Position numbers and translations under genes: made by a program. Below the pieces are notes generated by a model, which saw only the letters and a list, made by a program, of their open reading frames with translations, made no database searches and was not told where the DNA came from. A stretch of 64,000 nucleotides of DNA from Purshia tridentata (taxonomy: Eukaryota > Streptophyta > Magnoliopsida > Rosales > Rosaceae), in assembly GCA_003254885.1 (NCBI GenBank), contig QANT01001807.1, positions 1-64,000 of the forward strand, given 5' to 3'. This document shows positions 12,862-24,750 of this stretch, piece by piece (positions within the stretch are counted from its first letter, which is position 1; each line of letters starts with the position of its first letter).

Positions 12862-14442
12862 CTAGCCACTACTTGCAGCCAGGAACTTTTTCTTGCTAAC
12901 CGGCTCTTCAAGCAACACCACCACATCTGTCACCTTCTCAAACAGCTCCTCCAGCTGGTCAACACCAAACTTGTGATAATCCAGGGGTTTTTTGTACCTT
13001 TGCTGGTAGATGGCCTCAAAACAACCCAAGAAGATCCGACAAGAGTAGCTGACAAGAATCTCTTGCAGCTCATGTTTGAAATCCTCAAGACTCTGGTCAT
13101 CAACTTCACATTTACCTGATTTTTCCAGATTGGTCTTCCTCTGGCTCATCTTGTCGTGTTCTTCTACAACCACCCTTTCCTCCTCTGAGAACTCATCTGA
13201 TGAGCCATTACCTGTAATAATATCCATGCAATCTTCCTGAGTCCCCTTCCCTTTCTTATTATCCTTCTTTGTTAAAACCAAAGGTGGTGCACTTGGGCCT
13301 GTTCTCCAGTTTCGGAGGTAGACAAATTTCTTGTGCCCTTTTCCTTCTACAGCCATTGTGTCACCCAGCTTCTTGAACAGATTAACGAGCTTGAATGCAC
13401 CATACTCTGACACATAAAGAGGCCTTCCAAAAAGTTTCTGATACTCGGCAGGAACTCGGGTAAGGGGCAGGCAGCCTCCCGAAAGTTCAAGCAACTTTAC
13501 AAGCTGTCCCTTCAGACCATTTAGGTCCCCTGGCTGAACCCACCAAGAAGATTCATTTTGATCACCAGAAGTAATAGGTCCAGCAGAAACTTCACTGAGA
13601 CCAGTCGGAAGACTGTATGACCTCAAACTAGTAGGACAGCTAGGCATCACTAAGGAACTACTGTTGTACTCAGATATTGAAAATTCTCTTGAGTTGTAAT
13701 AGCTTTGCGAGACCCCCCTATATAAAATAGCTTCTTCTTCATTTTGGCTATCCATATTATCATTGATATGGCAACCCATGAAATACCCAGCAATATCAGC
13801 CTGTCCCCCTCGAGGATACATTAAAACCTTAGCAGCAGGCACAAAGCCTTCCCCACGAGCCACACTAGGCCAGTCCCACACAAACTTACCAGCATTGCTG
13901 AGAGCAGATGAAACACCCACTCCAGAAGGGATTACGAGGATCACAGTATACCCACGTTGCCCAAGTATATGGAGTGCTGGAGCAAAATCAACATCCCCAG
14001 AGATAAGCATGATGAAAGAAGGTGGAGGATTGTCAAGGGCAAATAAGAACATATCAACCAAGATAGCCTTGTCAGCAGCATCCTTTCTTCCATTTGGAAC
14101 ATCAATGAGTTTAACACCAGTTCTCTGGCATCCCTCGCGGAGTCGCCTGGGGAAGGCATTAAAGTCCCCATAAGCCGAAAACATCATAACAGCTCCTTTA
14201 ATTATAGGATGGACCTGCAAAGCCATTCTAATATTACCAGCTACGTCTTCAGGACGGACATCACTTGGGACAGGGCAGTTCTCAATATCCCAAAGGATAG
14301 CCACAGGACCATCAGAGAAGCATTGGCTTGGCTGGTTCATTGGAGCTTGAAGCATGTTTGTGTTTGAATCTGTCATATGTGCTACTCTTTGCTCCGAAGG
14401 TTCTAAAGGCACTATTGATGTTGATGTATTTGGGAAAGCCAT
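12862..14442 (-). CDS. NYN-domain putative RNase with two LOTUS/OST-HTH modules
   Basis: A single open coding exon of 526 codons. Residues about 46-195 form a NYN (PIN-like) nuclease domain, with ILWDIENCPVP (Asp52), KDAADKAILVDM and ISGDVDFAPAL providing the acidic residues expected to bind metal. Two winged-helix OST-HTH/LOTUS modules follow. The first runs from about 315 to 390 (GLKGQLVKLLELSGGCLPLT to KKFVYLRNW), the second from about 450 to 522 (ELQEILVSYSCRIFLGCFEA onward). NYN plus LOTUS is the MARF1/limkain-b1 architecture, linked to RNA binding and cleavage; plant members are often annotated as putative endonuclease or glycosyl hydrolase. I infer orthology to At2g15560 from length and from the TRXM3 neighbour. 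The 5' leader probably contains an intron ending near 14450, with donor near 15070. Confidence 0.88.
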   Translation of the reverse strand: MAFPNTSTSIVPLEPSEQRVAHMTDSNTNMLQAPMNQPSQCFSDGPVAILWDIENCPVPSDVRPEDVAGNIRMALQVHPIIKGAVMMFSAYGDFNAFPRRLREGCQRTGVKLIDVPNGRKDAADKAILVDMFLFALDNPPPSFIMLISGDVDFAPALHILGQRGYTVILVIPSGVGVSSALSNAGKFVWDWPSVARGEGFVPAAKVLMYPRGGQADIAGYFMGCHINDNMDSQNEEEAILYRGVSQSYYNSREFSISEYNSSSLVMPSCPTSLRSYSLPTGLSEVSAGPITSGDQNESSWWVQPGDLNGLKGQLVKLLELSGGCLPLTRVPAEYQKLFGRPLYVSEYGAFKLVNLFKKLGDTMAVEGKGHKKFVYLRNWRTGPSAPPLVLTKKDNKKGKGTQEDCMDIITGNGSSDEFSEEERVVVEEHDKMSQRKTNLEKSGKCEVDDQSLEDFKHELQEILVSYSCRIFLGCFEAIYQQRYKKPLDYHKFGVDQLEELFEKVTDVVVLLEEPVSKKKFLAASSG

Positions 14443-15420
14443 CAGAATTCAAAACTCAAAGGTTCCTACTTAGGCAAATAGAAGAAAAAGAATAAGAAAG
14501 TTCCTCACAAGGATTATAAACAACAAGCTGAAAGAAAAAAGTTGTAACCCAAAGAATAGATAATACTAATACTTATTAAGCAGAGAAAAGTTATTTTTGA
14601 AGTTAACCAAATTGGTTTGCTTAACTGGAATTTTATTCTACTCAATGGTCACAAAAGTTCAGCCCCCACAAAAAAATACTTAACAAAACTTGGTTATGAT
14701 CTAGATGCCACTGAAATTAGGTCTAACCCTGGCATCCCAATTATTTTTATTAGTAAAGCATAGTCGCTAAGGTAATTAATCACATGGTGAGGGTCAAGTT
14801 TCCAATTAAACCAAACTGGTTAATCTTACAGAACTCATCATGAACATAAAATACTATAATTTGTGTCTTTGTGCCAAACTTTTATTTACCCAAATCCTAT
14901 AACGCAAGGAAAGTTAAATCAAAAGCTTAGAACCAAATTACCCACAAGGAAGAAGCAATCACAATCCCAAAATCAATCTCAACTTGATAATCCGATTAAA
15001 AGCATCATAGGAATCTAACACCAAGAATACAATTTAAGGTTTTAAAAATAAAAAAGAAGAAAAGGGTACCTCATATTTTGGCTGCAGCTCCTCTTGAAAG
15101 CACGGTCCCTTCCGCAAAAGTCAAGAAACTTAGATCCTAAAACCCAAGCAAAAGGGTAAGCGATTCGATAACTACCATAGCGAAATCTGCAAACCCACAA
15201 AAATTCGAACCCCAAAAAAGAAAAAAAAAAAGAAAATGGTTACGTAGAGAAGAAACTGGGGATTTATCTGGAAAAGAAAAACTGAGATTTATTTGAGTTG
15301 ATTAGGAATAGGAGTAGGAGTGACTGAAACTCGTACCTACTATTGATTAAGAGAAGACTGTAGATTTGGGCTTTGGAGTTGAAGCCCAGAGACAGTGAAA
15401 TTTTCTGTGACAGTTTAGAG
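14443..15420 (-). promoter_or_regulatory. 5' leader intron and promoter region of the NYN gene
   Basis: The minus strand reads toward the ATG at 14442. A plausible donor (GAG|GTACCC) lies at about 15065-15072, so 14460-15065 may be a 5'-UTR intron. The exact transcription start cannot be seen. No known motif was identified with confidence. Confidence 0.4.
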
Positions 15421-16154
15421 TGCTTGAAGATAGAAAACAGATATATATAGGCTTGGAGTTTGAGGCTTACAGCTCGTTTGGTGTTATGTGTGTGTGTTTT
15501 TTATTGTTTGTAAATTCTTTCTTTGTCAATTCTCACGCGTATTTTGAAACCGACATACAGCAACTTTTTTTCTGTAATGTCAAAGATTTTTACTTGTATT
15601 GGAATTGAACATATGAAAATGCAGTTCTTTATATGGAGTGGACGGCCTAGATCATGCCCAATGGCAAATTGGCAATACCCCATCCTTTCATGCTGGTATG
15701 CTACTTTTCTTTCTTTTCTTTTTGGTACATGTTTACTTTTGCTTGCTCCTTTCCTAAAGATAAATATTGAGAAACTTGATCCTTTATTTACGAATTGAAA
15801 AAGATGACATATTAGTACGATTCAATTGTCCCAATTATTTATTTGCTAAATCATCATTTAAATATTATTTTTACAAAAATTCAATCACATTATAAACCAT
15901 TTGGTCATCTAACTATGATAAAATGAATAAATAAATATAATATTTTTATAAACACTAAAAGGATTGTGATGATAATAAAAAAGTTAACCAAGTTCTCATT
16001 TCGTTGGTTTTTTAAAATATTTTTAAAGAAGAATCTAATACTTAAGAGAATTCAGATCATTGGACCATATTGCGGGTTGACATTAACAACATAATCCTTT
16101 TGCTTCTCATCAAAAGCGATCTTTCTTAAAAAGGGCATCCCCATAAAGAGGGAG

Positions 16155-16713
16155 CTTCAACTGAGATATACTTCATTTTAGCCATAATGAGGTATGCTCA
16201 TTAGACCCACTCTACATTGTAATTCTATGGTTGGAGCTATCTATTTTTTAAGTCTTAATTTAAGAATTCATGCAAAAAATTGAACAAATCAGAAACCTTT
16301 TAACTATTTGATTAAATAATCATCATTTCAAGTGTTAATAATGCTATTATTACCATATTTTTATACTATATTTGTTGTACCATCTTACATGTTATTATTG
16401 TACTGGTAGAGTATTTCTTTATTTTTAAGGTTTTTATTTTTATTTTTTTAGTGTCCAATGTATGAATGTCATATAGATTGCCACATAAGATAGTATAAAA
16501 ATGTAGTAAGTGTAGCATTGTTGTTTCAAGTGTTTAGCAATTTGATTACAATTAGATGACTTAATTTTTTTAATTTATCTAAATGTTTTGCATGGGCGAT
16601 TCTTGAATGAAGGCCCCGAAAATAAACGGCTCTTATCATCGACCTACAATATAGAGTGAGTCCCATAAGCTATACATCATTATGGCTAAAATGAGATATA
16701 TCACATTTGAAGG
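16155..16713. mobile_element. Inverted-repeat (foldback/MITE-like) element, interrupted by a younger MITE
   Basis: The left arm, with GAGATATACTTCATTTTAGC and CATAATGAGGTATGCTCATT, is an imperfect inverted copy of the right arm (about 16620-16713). There the complementary strand reads GATATATCTCATTTTAGCCA and TAATGATGTATAGC. The arms are about 80-90 bases long. The centre is also partly self-complementary (ATTCATGCAAA against TTTTGCATGGGCGATTC). A separate 189-bp MITE sits inside at 16335-16523. The target duplication of the outer element is not clear, so its superfamily is open. Confidence 0.6.
16335..16523. mobile_element. Mutator-like MITE, copy 1 (nested)
   Basis: A 189-bp element flanked by the perfect 9-bp direct repeat TTTCAAGTG (16326-16334 and 16524-16532). 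Its ends are inverted: TTAATAATGCTATTATTACC at the left, and CAACAATGCTACACTTACTA as the reverse complement of the right end. Both continue into ATTTTTATACTAT. It shares most of its length with the element at 29405-29605. A 9-bp target duplication is characteristic of Mutator-like elements. Confidence 0.85.
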
Positions 16714-16969
16714 ACTCTAGTTTAAAAAAATTTCAACCGGCGTTCCATGAAATTGGCATGTGACGCTAGTTTCAACCACTAAGGAGATGGAACTATCCAC
16801 ATTTATTGGGTCGTTCCTTTTTTTTTGGTCGGATTTGGGTGTTTCATGAGGATTCAGTTCTCCATGGGGACAGAGCGAGAGACCATGATAACTAGAGATG
16901 ACAATAGGGTTGCAGATGCCACATGGAGTTTGAGGCCCCGATCACTAAAAGAAAGGCATATAAGAGGTA

Positions 16970-17400
16970 GGTTTTAAAATGGGAGAGGTCATCTTTAGGG
17001 CTATACAAACTAAATGCAGATGGAGCAGTTGGACGCGGGTATGGACAAAGAGGCTAGCAGATTACCTAACATTGAAGAAGGTGAAGCTGCTTGTAATCTT
17101 ACATGGTGTTATTGTCTCTGTCATTTTCGAGTTTGATGCATTGGACTGTTGGAGGCAGTAACTGAGAGTAAGGAAGGAGCAACAATGTTGGTTTGTCTAG
17201 GTAAGAGGAGGGACCGCCTTGGTTAACTACTGTTAACCTCCTTACTTGAAGATGACATAGCTGGACCTATTCCTTCCACTGAGGGTAACAGAGTTCCCTT
17301 CCTCTAAATTCGAGGGCAGTGATGTCATGATTCATGCTAAACATAGGCCAACGAGTAAGAGGGACAACTCATCAGGGTATGAATGTCCCTGTTTGGCCGG
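16970..17400 (+). mobile_element. LINE relic: RNase H-like domain, degraded
   Basis: At 17007-17054 the plus strand reads KLNADGAVGRGYGQRG before a stop. KLNxDGA is the usual start of the RNase H-like domain (RVT_3) in plant L1-type elements. About 90 bases on, another frame reads VIFEFDALDCWRQ, which matches the next conserved strand (normally xxESDxLxxxxA). The two blocks lie in different frames, so the relic is frameshifted. No reverse transcriptase is left. Similarity is short, so the call is tentative. Confidence 0.4.
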
Positions 17401-18095
17401 AGAGGTACGATAGACTTCTCATGAATACTCATGAATCAAGATAAGCAGTTTAGAAATCACTCTAAGAGCTACACATCTAACAACATTTCCTTTGTTTCCT
17501 ACAGCATGCATCACCAAGTAGTATGTAACAGTAAACAGAAAAACAGTGTTCTTGGGTCGAGATGAGCTTTTTTCTAGTGCTGACGTTGTGCAGCATGGCC
17601 ACTTCCATGTATTAATATAGCTGTCAAAATTGAATGAAATCTGCAAGTCGATTTGCTACAAACTCCAGGACCCCACTGGAGAATATAAACACAGAATTCT
17701 GCAACATTGAAGAAGCAAAAGACAACCAATTTGGTGATCAAAAATTAACACTGTTTTGCATCAAATGAATCATTAACTCTGCATTAAAACGAAACACTGT
17801 TCATGCCAATAAACTGGGATGAACAATCAACAACACATCTAGTTACATAAATGTCTCACTAGTTTCAACCAATGCCTCAACCGAAAAAGCACGAAAAATA
17901 CAACAATGCCAAGAAGAGGAAACAGAAAATGGTGATGATAACTACGACCTATGCTGGTAACTAGGCATATGTCTATGATATGTACAACCTATATAGTCCC
18001 ATTTGAGGATTGAAGTGATAAGATTCCTTATAAATAACATGTCGGGGTAAAATTCAACTATCTTGTTAACTCCTTTGGCACACACCGGACAATGG

Positions 18096-19265
18096 TTACG
18101 ATTTGAGGACCCTCTCAATGGCAGCAACATAGAACTCCTTTGGCATGGTACCAACCACAGTATCACATTTTTTCCCATTCTTAAACAGCAACACTACCGG
18201 TACAGCCTTAATTTCATAGTCCTCAGCAACCTGCAAATCAATATCTGTGTTGAGTACAAAGCACTGAAGCTTCCCAGCATATTCAACCGCAATTTCATCA
18301 ATCACCCGGTGAACCATCCTACACGGCCCACACCAGCTGGCATAAAACTCCACGAGAACTGGGGTTTCACTGTTGATAACAGACTTCTCCCATAAGTCCC
18401 TGGTAACTGCTGAAGCTGCACATACGCAACATAATATGGTTAAAGAGTGCTATCCTACAGTCAATGTTCTATGGCAAAGGAATAAGCAGAAAGCTAATAA
18501 AAGATGGCATAGGTGGGGAAAGAATAACATATTCATATTCCACCCCTTGATTATTTCTGAGAGACCCTCATAATACAGTAATAATTGTATATCCCAGTAA
18601 TCTAAGTTATTAATGCAAAGCAAGTAGCAACTCTACAAAGACACCAATCTCTTTGAGGGTAATCTTAAGATGAGCAAAAATCAAGAGGGATCTACTCTTA
18701 CATCAATCTAAGCTATAATAAACCTTGTTACTACCAACAAGCAATCTATATTTGTATATAAACCCATATCTTACCATTAGAGAGTGATCAATTTAAGCAT
18801 CAAAGGCAAGTTTTGGGGCCCAATTGCAGGATACCCAAATGGTAAGATGCCTTGAGGAAACTAAAAATCGGGGCACAAATAAGAAGCAAACGAATTATTC
18901 CCAGATTACAAGAAAAAACAAATTGCAGCCACACAAATAACTTGCAAATAGATAATTAATCAACCAATCATAGATCAAATGAGAAGCGAAAAGCAAGAGC
19001 AAATGGGTTAGATCTATGAACATGGGGGGAATGACAGAGGAGGAGGACCAGAAGTACCTTTGGATTCACGCATGGAGAGGATCTTGAAGGTGCGAGGAGG
19101 AGCATTTGGGAGCTGAAGCCCAAACCTTTTGGGTTGCAAGCTGAAGGGGAATGAGAGAAGGGGATTGGGGGTATTAGGGTTTAGCTGAGAATGGTGGGAG
19201 AGCATTGGGTTTTGAAGGGCGCGTGAACGTAATGGGGTTGAGCAGTGAAATGTGGAGGCAGCCAT
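18096..19265 (-). CDS. TRXM3: Plastid thioredoxin, m-type (TRX m3-like)
   Basis: Two exons on the minus strand: 19058-19265 and 18096-18415, giving 528 nt or 175 residues. Residues 1 to about 65 are a Ser/Pro-rich transit peptide (starts [18 protein letters not shown]). The mature domain has [20 protein letters not shown], with redox cysteines Cys98 and Cys101, the cis-Pro segment [15 protein letters not shown], and ends at [21 protein letters not shown] and GTMPKEFY fit the m3 subtype (Arabidopsis At2g15570, GAT1) better than the m1/m2/m4, x or y types. Arabidopsis TRX m3 acts in plastids and is needed for meristem development and plasmodesmatal trafficking. The NYN gene to the left and the nitrite reductase in the same window fit Arabidopsis chromosome 2 order. 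The ATG at 19265 opens the transit peptide. Confidence 0.88.
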
Positions 19266-19492
19266 GGATGGTAGCTGAGCAAAGCAGAGAGACGGAGAGA
19301 GAGAGGACACAAAAATGGTTACGAAACTAAGACGGAATGGGAAGTGTTGTTTTGTATGATGATCTGATGACAGTGATTGGTCGAAAACAGGACGAAGATG
19401 GGACCCGCCCACATCATTTTTGATAATTTGATTGATTGAATGATTTTTGCGAAAAAAAAAAAAAAAAGGAAACGTGCGCCAAAAAGGTAAAC

Positions 19493-19565
19493 CACGCCCG
19501 GTGGGATTCGAACCCACAATCGTTTGATTAGAAGTCAAACGCCTTATCCATTAGGCCACGGGCGC
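19493..19565 (-). tRNA. tRNA-Arg (anticodon TCT)
   Basis: A 73-nt cloverleaf on the minus strand. The acceptor pairs GCGCCCG with CGGGCGT (one G-T pair), with discriminator G. The anticodon arm is TTTGA-CTTCTAA-TCAAA, giving TCT. The internal A box (GTGGCCTAATGG) and B box (GGTTCGAATCC) are intact. A T5 Pol III terminator lies a few bases downstream, seen as AAAAA at about 19481-19485 on the plus strand. No intron. Confidence 0.96.
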
Positions 19566-19997
19566 TATTGCATGCTTATACATCATCATCTATGCATATA
19601 TAGAGACTCATCACACTTTCCACTCCAAATGATATTGCTTTTACATTTTCTATGCTATAAATTGACATGATATTCAACAAAAATTTTAATCAACTTGTAG
19701 TTTTGAATGTAATTATTTTTACCTCTTTCATAAATCATCTCCAAACAAAATTATCATATATAACAATAACACTCAATGTGGATCAAAGTTTTTGATGAAT
19801 TGTGAAGGCTCATAACTCTTGTGGTAGTGAACCAAAAACCTAAAAAAGCGGTTGGTTGGGATTCTTTTGACAGATGGATTGATTTAATTGTGTTGAGCAA
19901 CAACATTTCAAGAGAGCACATTTGAATCAACAAACAGCAAGCACTCTGGCTGCAAACGTTTTCTTTCATAGAGATTTATTGTTGTACTACTACTACA

Positions 19998-22900
19998 TTA
20001 CATTCTGAATACACCGTACTTGGTTTCTTCTGGGTCACGGTTTAAAGAAGCAGAGATGCAGAGGCCTAAGACCTTTCTGGTGTCGGCTGGATCGATAATT
20101 CCATCATCCCAGAGCCTTGCTGTAGAGTAATAAGAATTTCCTTCTCTCTCATATGCCTCCACTACCTTTGTTTTGAATTTTTCCTCTTCTTCCTTATCCC
20201 ACTGCAATACATGCACAGAGGACAGAGAAATTGAAACATAGTGTTATTGAAAATAAGTAAATCTTTCATCACAGACAGAAAAATTCTACCTGAATTCCTT
20301 TCTTTTTCTTGTTGCTCCTTTCTATTTGAGCAAGCACACCAGCAGCCTGAGTATACCAATAAAAACATGTCAACCCACACCTAAAGCAGCTTCTAGTGAG
20401 ATACAACTCAAGGAAATGATCTATGCTGGCTATGAATTGGATTGGAAATAAGATATGGTATGATATCCAAAGTCTGGAAGACAATGGAAAGCTATTTCAT
20501 AAATATACAGGAAAAGAAATCACAGATATGTTGCATGAAAAAGGTCACCTGAGCACCACCCATCACGGATATCCGGGCATTCGGCCAAAGGAACATGAAA
20601 TCAGGACTATAAGCACGGCCACACATTGCATAATTGCCAGCACCAAAGCTTCCACCAACTATGATAGTAACCTTGGGGACCTGCATAAGTAAATCATAGT
20701 TCAACCTTTTTCTCCCCTTTTTATTTGAGATTCATGACTAAAACATAAAAGATGAACCATTAACCTTTTTTAACTAAACACAAGAAGTAACTTGAAAGAA
20801 AATATGCTACTGTGAGCAAAGGTTATTAGTTATTACTAAAAAATATTATATTCATCTAAAGAAATGGAAAGGCAGTTTAAGCTAAAAATATAAGTAGCAC
20901 ATATAGGGGAAAAAAATTTATGACAATGACAAAAATGGCTAACTTAGAAAATTCAGGTGGAACTAGCATAGTGGAAAGGAAGAAACAGCCATTAGCCAAT
21001 TTAAGATGCTTAGTTCTCCAGTCGGGAAATTTAGAAGTTTAACAGACTCTTCAAGCATATAGCAGTAACACTGCTTAAGACACTCAATCACACAAGGGTG
21101 GAGGGGGAGTTCATATCTTCACCATCGCACAAGAATATATATAATAAGAATGAAATAAGAACAGACCTTGGCACAAGAAACTGCCATCACCATTTTTGCT
21201 CCAGCTTTTGCTATACCATTTGCCTCCGATCTTGATCCAACCTACCAAATGAATAACTGTTATGGTTCCATGCTACTTTTATGCCAGATGGCCACTTTTC
21301 AGTTGTTGAAAGAAAAAAGAAAAGCGCATTTTTATCATTACTTGACTTCTAAACTAAAATTTCAACCATTAAAATACGAAAGGGCATTTACTCATTCTCC
21401 ACAAATTTTTCATTGAAGAAGACAAAGCCAAATCATCAAAATTGAAAATTCTAAATGGCATATAAATGTTCATACCATTGTATGTTATTGAACCAAAACA
21501 AAGCTGCCCATGCATAAACAAAAACGTGGTTAAGAAGATACTGCCAGTTTGCCACTACTAGATAAAATGTGTAAGGTCAAATCCCAAGGACTAACTTAGA
21601 ATTGAGTGATTGAATCCATTTTATTTCCTTTTGACTACATTTCTCCTCTTGTATTGACCTTTTATGTTCAGAATATATAAGTCCAAAGAAATTTAAATAG
21701 CTTCCAGACATAAAGCTCAGGCAACCTTTCAGAGGATCTATTCCTATTCTCAATCAGAAAACTATTGAAATTCATGGCTTCCTTATTCTAGAATGGCCTG
21801 GATAAGTAAAGCAGATTATAACAAAAGTCCAAAGGTCACCCCTGTTCAGAATAGCATACTGACACAGTGATGTTGATAGCTTCGTCAGTAACAGAGTAAT
21901 AGAAAAGGGCAATTAGTTTACGCACCATAAATCCTGTGATGTTTTGAAGGAATACCAAAGGAATGTTTCTTTGAGTACATAATTCAATGAAATGGGCCCC
22001 TTTTAGAGCAGACTCATTGAATAATATCCCGTTGTTTCCAATAATTCCCACAGGCTGTCCAAAGATTCTACCAAAACCTGTTACAAGAGTCTGCACAGAT
22101 GATATTGAAATTACAAAATTCATACATTAAAAGGGAACAAATAAAATGATGAAAATTAAAATTGGTAAAAATCCCCTCACAGTGCCATACAATTTCTTGA
22201 ATTCATCAAAGTCGCTTCCATCAACAATACGAGCAATAACTGATTGAATATCAAACCGCTGCTTGTGGTCTGTTGGTGCAATGGAGCGAAGTTCCTCTAC
22301 ATCATATATTGGTTCCTTATATTCAGAATTTATGTTCTGCAATCCGCTTTTCAAGCCTCGTTTCCCAGCCATGTGCAAGTTCTTAATAATGTTCCTCCCA
22401 ACAGCAAGTCCATGAAGTTCATCTACAAGAACACTTGAGAGTACATATATGATCACTTTCTAAAGACCACTCCTTTATTCCTCATTTGATACTCCTCAAC
22501 CATTTCATTTGAGATTTTCACCAACTCTATAATATGTCTATCCATAAAGAATGCACCTTTGGAATTGTAAATCATAGCGGACAAACTCTCCCTTAATCAC
22601 AAGATAATACCTTCTCTAAAAACCTTATACAAACTTGTAACCAAACTGAAGGTCCAATAATCCTTAACTTTCACTGACTACAGACTACAGTTTCTTATAT
22701 TTTGTGTTAGTTTTTCAAATTTGCACGTTATAACTAATAAAAAGCATTCCATTAACTGACATGTCAAACTACATGTAAAGAGAGCCTAAAGTAAGCAGAC
22801 TGAGATGATAGTTACTTAAAAAAAATGCATGTGAGGTTTAAAGTATAAACTGGCACAAAGTAAAATACCTTGAGCAAAATAGTCTGAAACTCCCGATGTC

Positions 22901-24227
22901 TTGCAATGCAAGCTTGCACCTCCCAAATCCTCAGCAGATACTTCTTCTCCAGTAGCAGCCTATTGAAATGTTTCTTGTCGTAAATCTAGGTTATTTACTT
23001 GCACACACATACATGCATACTCATATGCACACAATCCACAAACATTTGGGCACATTGTTAAAACATTCCATAAAATAAATGCAAGATGGTGTACCAAATA
23101 AATCATGAAACTCATGCAGGAACCATATGAAGCCTTTTGGAACAACAGAAGTCTAGAAAATAACCTTCACAAGCGGCGGTCCTGCTAGAAATATGGTACC
23201 ATTTCCTTTAACCATTACACTCTCATCAGCCATTGCAGGAATATAGGCACCACCAGCAGTGCAGGATCCTAAGACCAGTGCAATTTGAGGAATGCCTTCA
23301 GCAGACATTAAAGCTTGATTGTAGAAAATCCTACCAAAATTCTCCCTATCAGGGAAGATTTCGGCCTGCTTGGGAAGGAAAGCGCCTCCGCTATCAACAA
23401 GATATATGCATGGTAATTTGCATCGAGCGGCAATTTCTTGCGCCCTAAGGTGTTTCTTAACAGTGATGGGATAATAAGTCCCTCCCTTAACAGTAGGATC
23501 ATTGGCCATAAACATACAAAGCCGTCCATGGACCGGTCCAATTCCAGTAATTATCCCACCTGATGGTAAGGATTCTTCATATAGTTCATGGCCTGCAAGC
23601 TTTAAAATAAAATAAAGAATACGAATAAGGTACAATTAATTCAAAACCAAAAATAAAAAAGTTCATTGTTGTTACTTAGTGAGCTTCAATCAAAACCCAA
23701 CTCATGGTTTGCTAAAACTGATGTGATTTATGGAAAGCTGTATTAATTGGTGAGTGAAATGAATGGAAACCTGAGAAAGCTCGAGGAAAGAAGCACCAGG
23801 GTCAAGCAAGCGATCAATGCGTTCTCTGGGGAGGAGTTTATTCCTGCTCCTGTTTCTCTGCACAGCTACAGGTCCTCCTCCAGCAAGCACCTTCAACACG
23901 CACAGCACAACCAAACCAAACACACATAAATCAGTTGCTGGGCACAATACAGACATAAACACAATCACATGCGAAGCGAGCGAGAGAGAGAGGGAGGGGG
24001 AGGGGGTTGGGGGGAGAGACCTTTTGGATGTGGGATTGGAGGTCGGAGATTAACACGTCCATGGCGTTTGAGTTGCGAGAGAAGGCCTCGGAATTGCGAT
24101 CAACTCTATCAGGAAGGACTCCCAAGCAGTAATCCCTCCTTGTCTGTACACTAATCTGCAAAGCTGCACTCACTGACTTCCATGATCCTGAAGCCAAAGC
24201 TGTTCTCTTCGCCAATATTCCAAGCAT
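19998..24227 (-). CDS. MCCB: 3-methylcrotonyl-CoA carboxylase beta subunit, mitochondrial
   Basis: Ten exons on the minus strand: 24021-24227, 23771-23890, 23165-23599, 22869-22959, 22181-22422, 21926-22090, 21167-21241, 20549-20680, 20290-20346 and 19998-20201. They total 1728 nt, or 575 residues, all in phase (Arabidopsis MCCB is 587). The protein begins with a mitochondrial presequence ([18 protein letters not shown]). The biotin-dependent carboxyltransferase fold then shows [82 protein letters not shown] and [18 protein letters not shown], ending [11 protein letters not shown]. It carboxylates 3-methylcrotonyl-CoA in leucine breakdown together with the biotinylated alpha subunit, which is not in this window. 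It lies head-to-head with the DJ-1 gene, 523 bp between start codons. Confidence 0.96.
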
Positions 24228-24750
24228 TTCGATCTCTTTCAGTATTCACTGACCAGCCTTACTCTGTTTATGTTGAATGCTTATCCGCACCGGACTAGAT
24301 GCATATTATTTGTTCAGTTTTTTAATGTGTTAACGATAAGGGTGCTTGGAAGATGATGACGATGACGGATCAAGATTTAGCTGCTTTTTTTTTTTGGCCT
24401 CTCGATTTAGCTGCTTTTGCAAACGAGGGACTTGTTAATGTGGGTCGTGGGCAATGATAGCACGTTTCTAGATTTGCTGGGTACAATACAAAATATGAAA
24501 ACTTAAAGGAACCGCATACAATTTGACCCATGTTTACTACTCCACACAATTTTTATTTTTTTATTTTTTCTCCCGAGAGCTCGATATTAATATGTTAAGA
24601 TTTAACTTCGGATTTGTTTGCTATTCTAAAAGCGACGCCGTTGATTGTGCAGACCCCCACTGGACCATGTTTCGGACCAAGAAAGAGAGTCCGACTGAAC
24701 CCGGATAAGGTCCACTCGGTAATTCTTGTGCCAAACTGCGAATTGCGTCA
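24228..24750. promoter_or_regulatory. Shared 523-bp intergenic promoter between MCCB and DJ1C
   Basis: The two start codons (24227 on minus, 24751 on plus) diverge across 523 bases, so both core promoters and leaders must lie here. A short repeated phrase, GATTTAGCTGC, occurs at about 24372 and 24404 around a T-run. I see no clear TATA element for either side. Co-regulation is possible but not shown by sequence. Confidence 0.6.

Larger units (their letters stand above)
15421..18095. other. Intergenic region between NYN gene and thioredoxin gene
   Basis: Apart from the nested MITEs (16155-16713) and the RNase H relic (16970-17400), I see no gene. Open frames at 15420-15798 lack domains. Region 17400-18095 should contain the 3' UTR of the thioredoxin gene. 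Confidence 0.5.

Noticed and set aside
13763-14173. 136-codon plus-strand frame opposite the NYN gene
   Set aside because: Antisense shadow of a conserved coding exon; no independent features.
15420-15798. Overlapping frames upstream of the NYN gene
   Set aside because: No domain, low-complexity residues, and the region fits upstream intergenic DNA of the NYN gene on the other strand.
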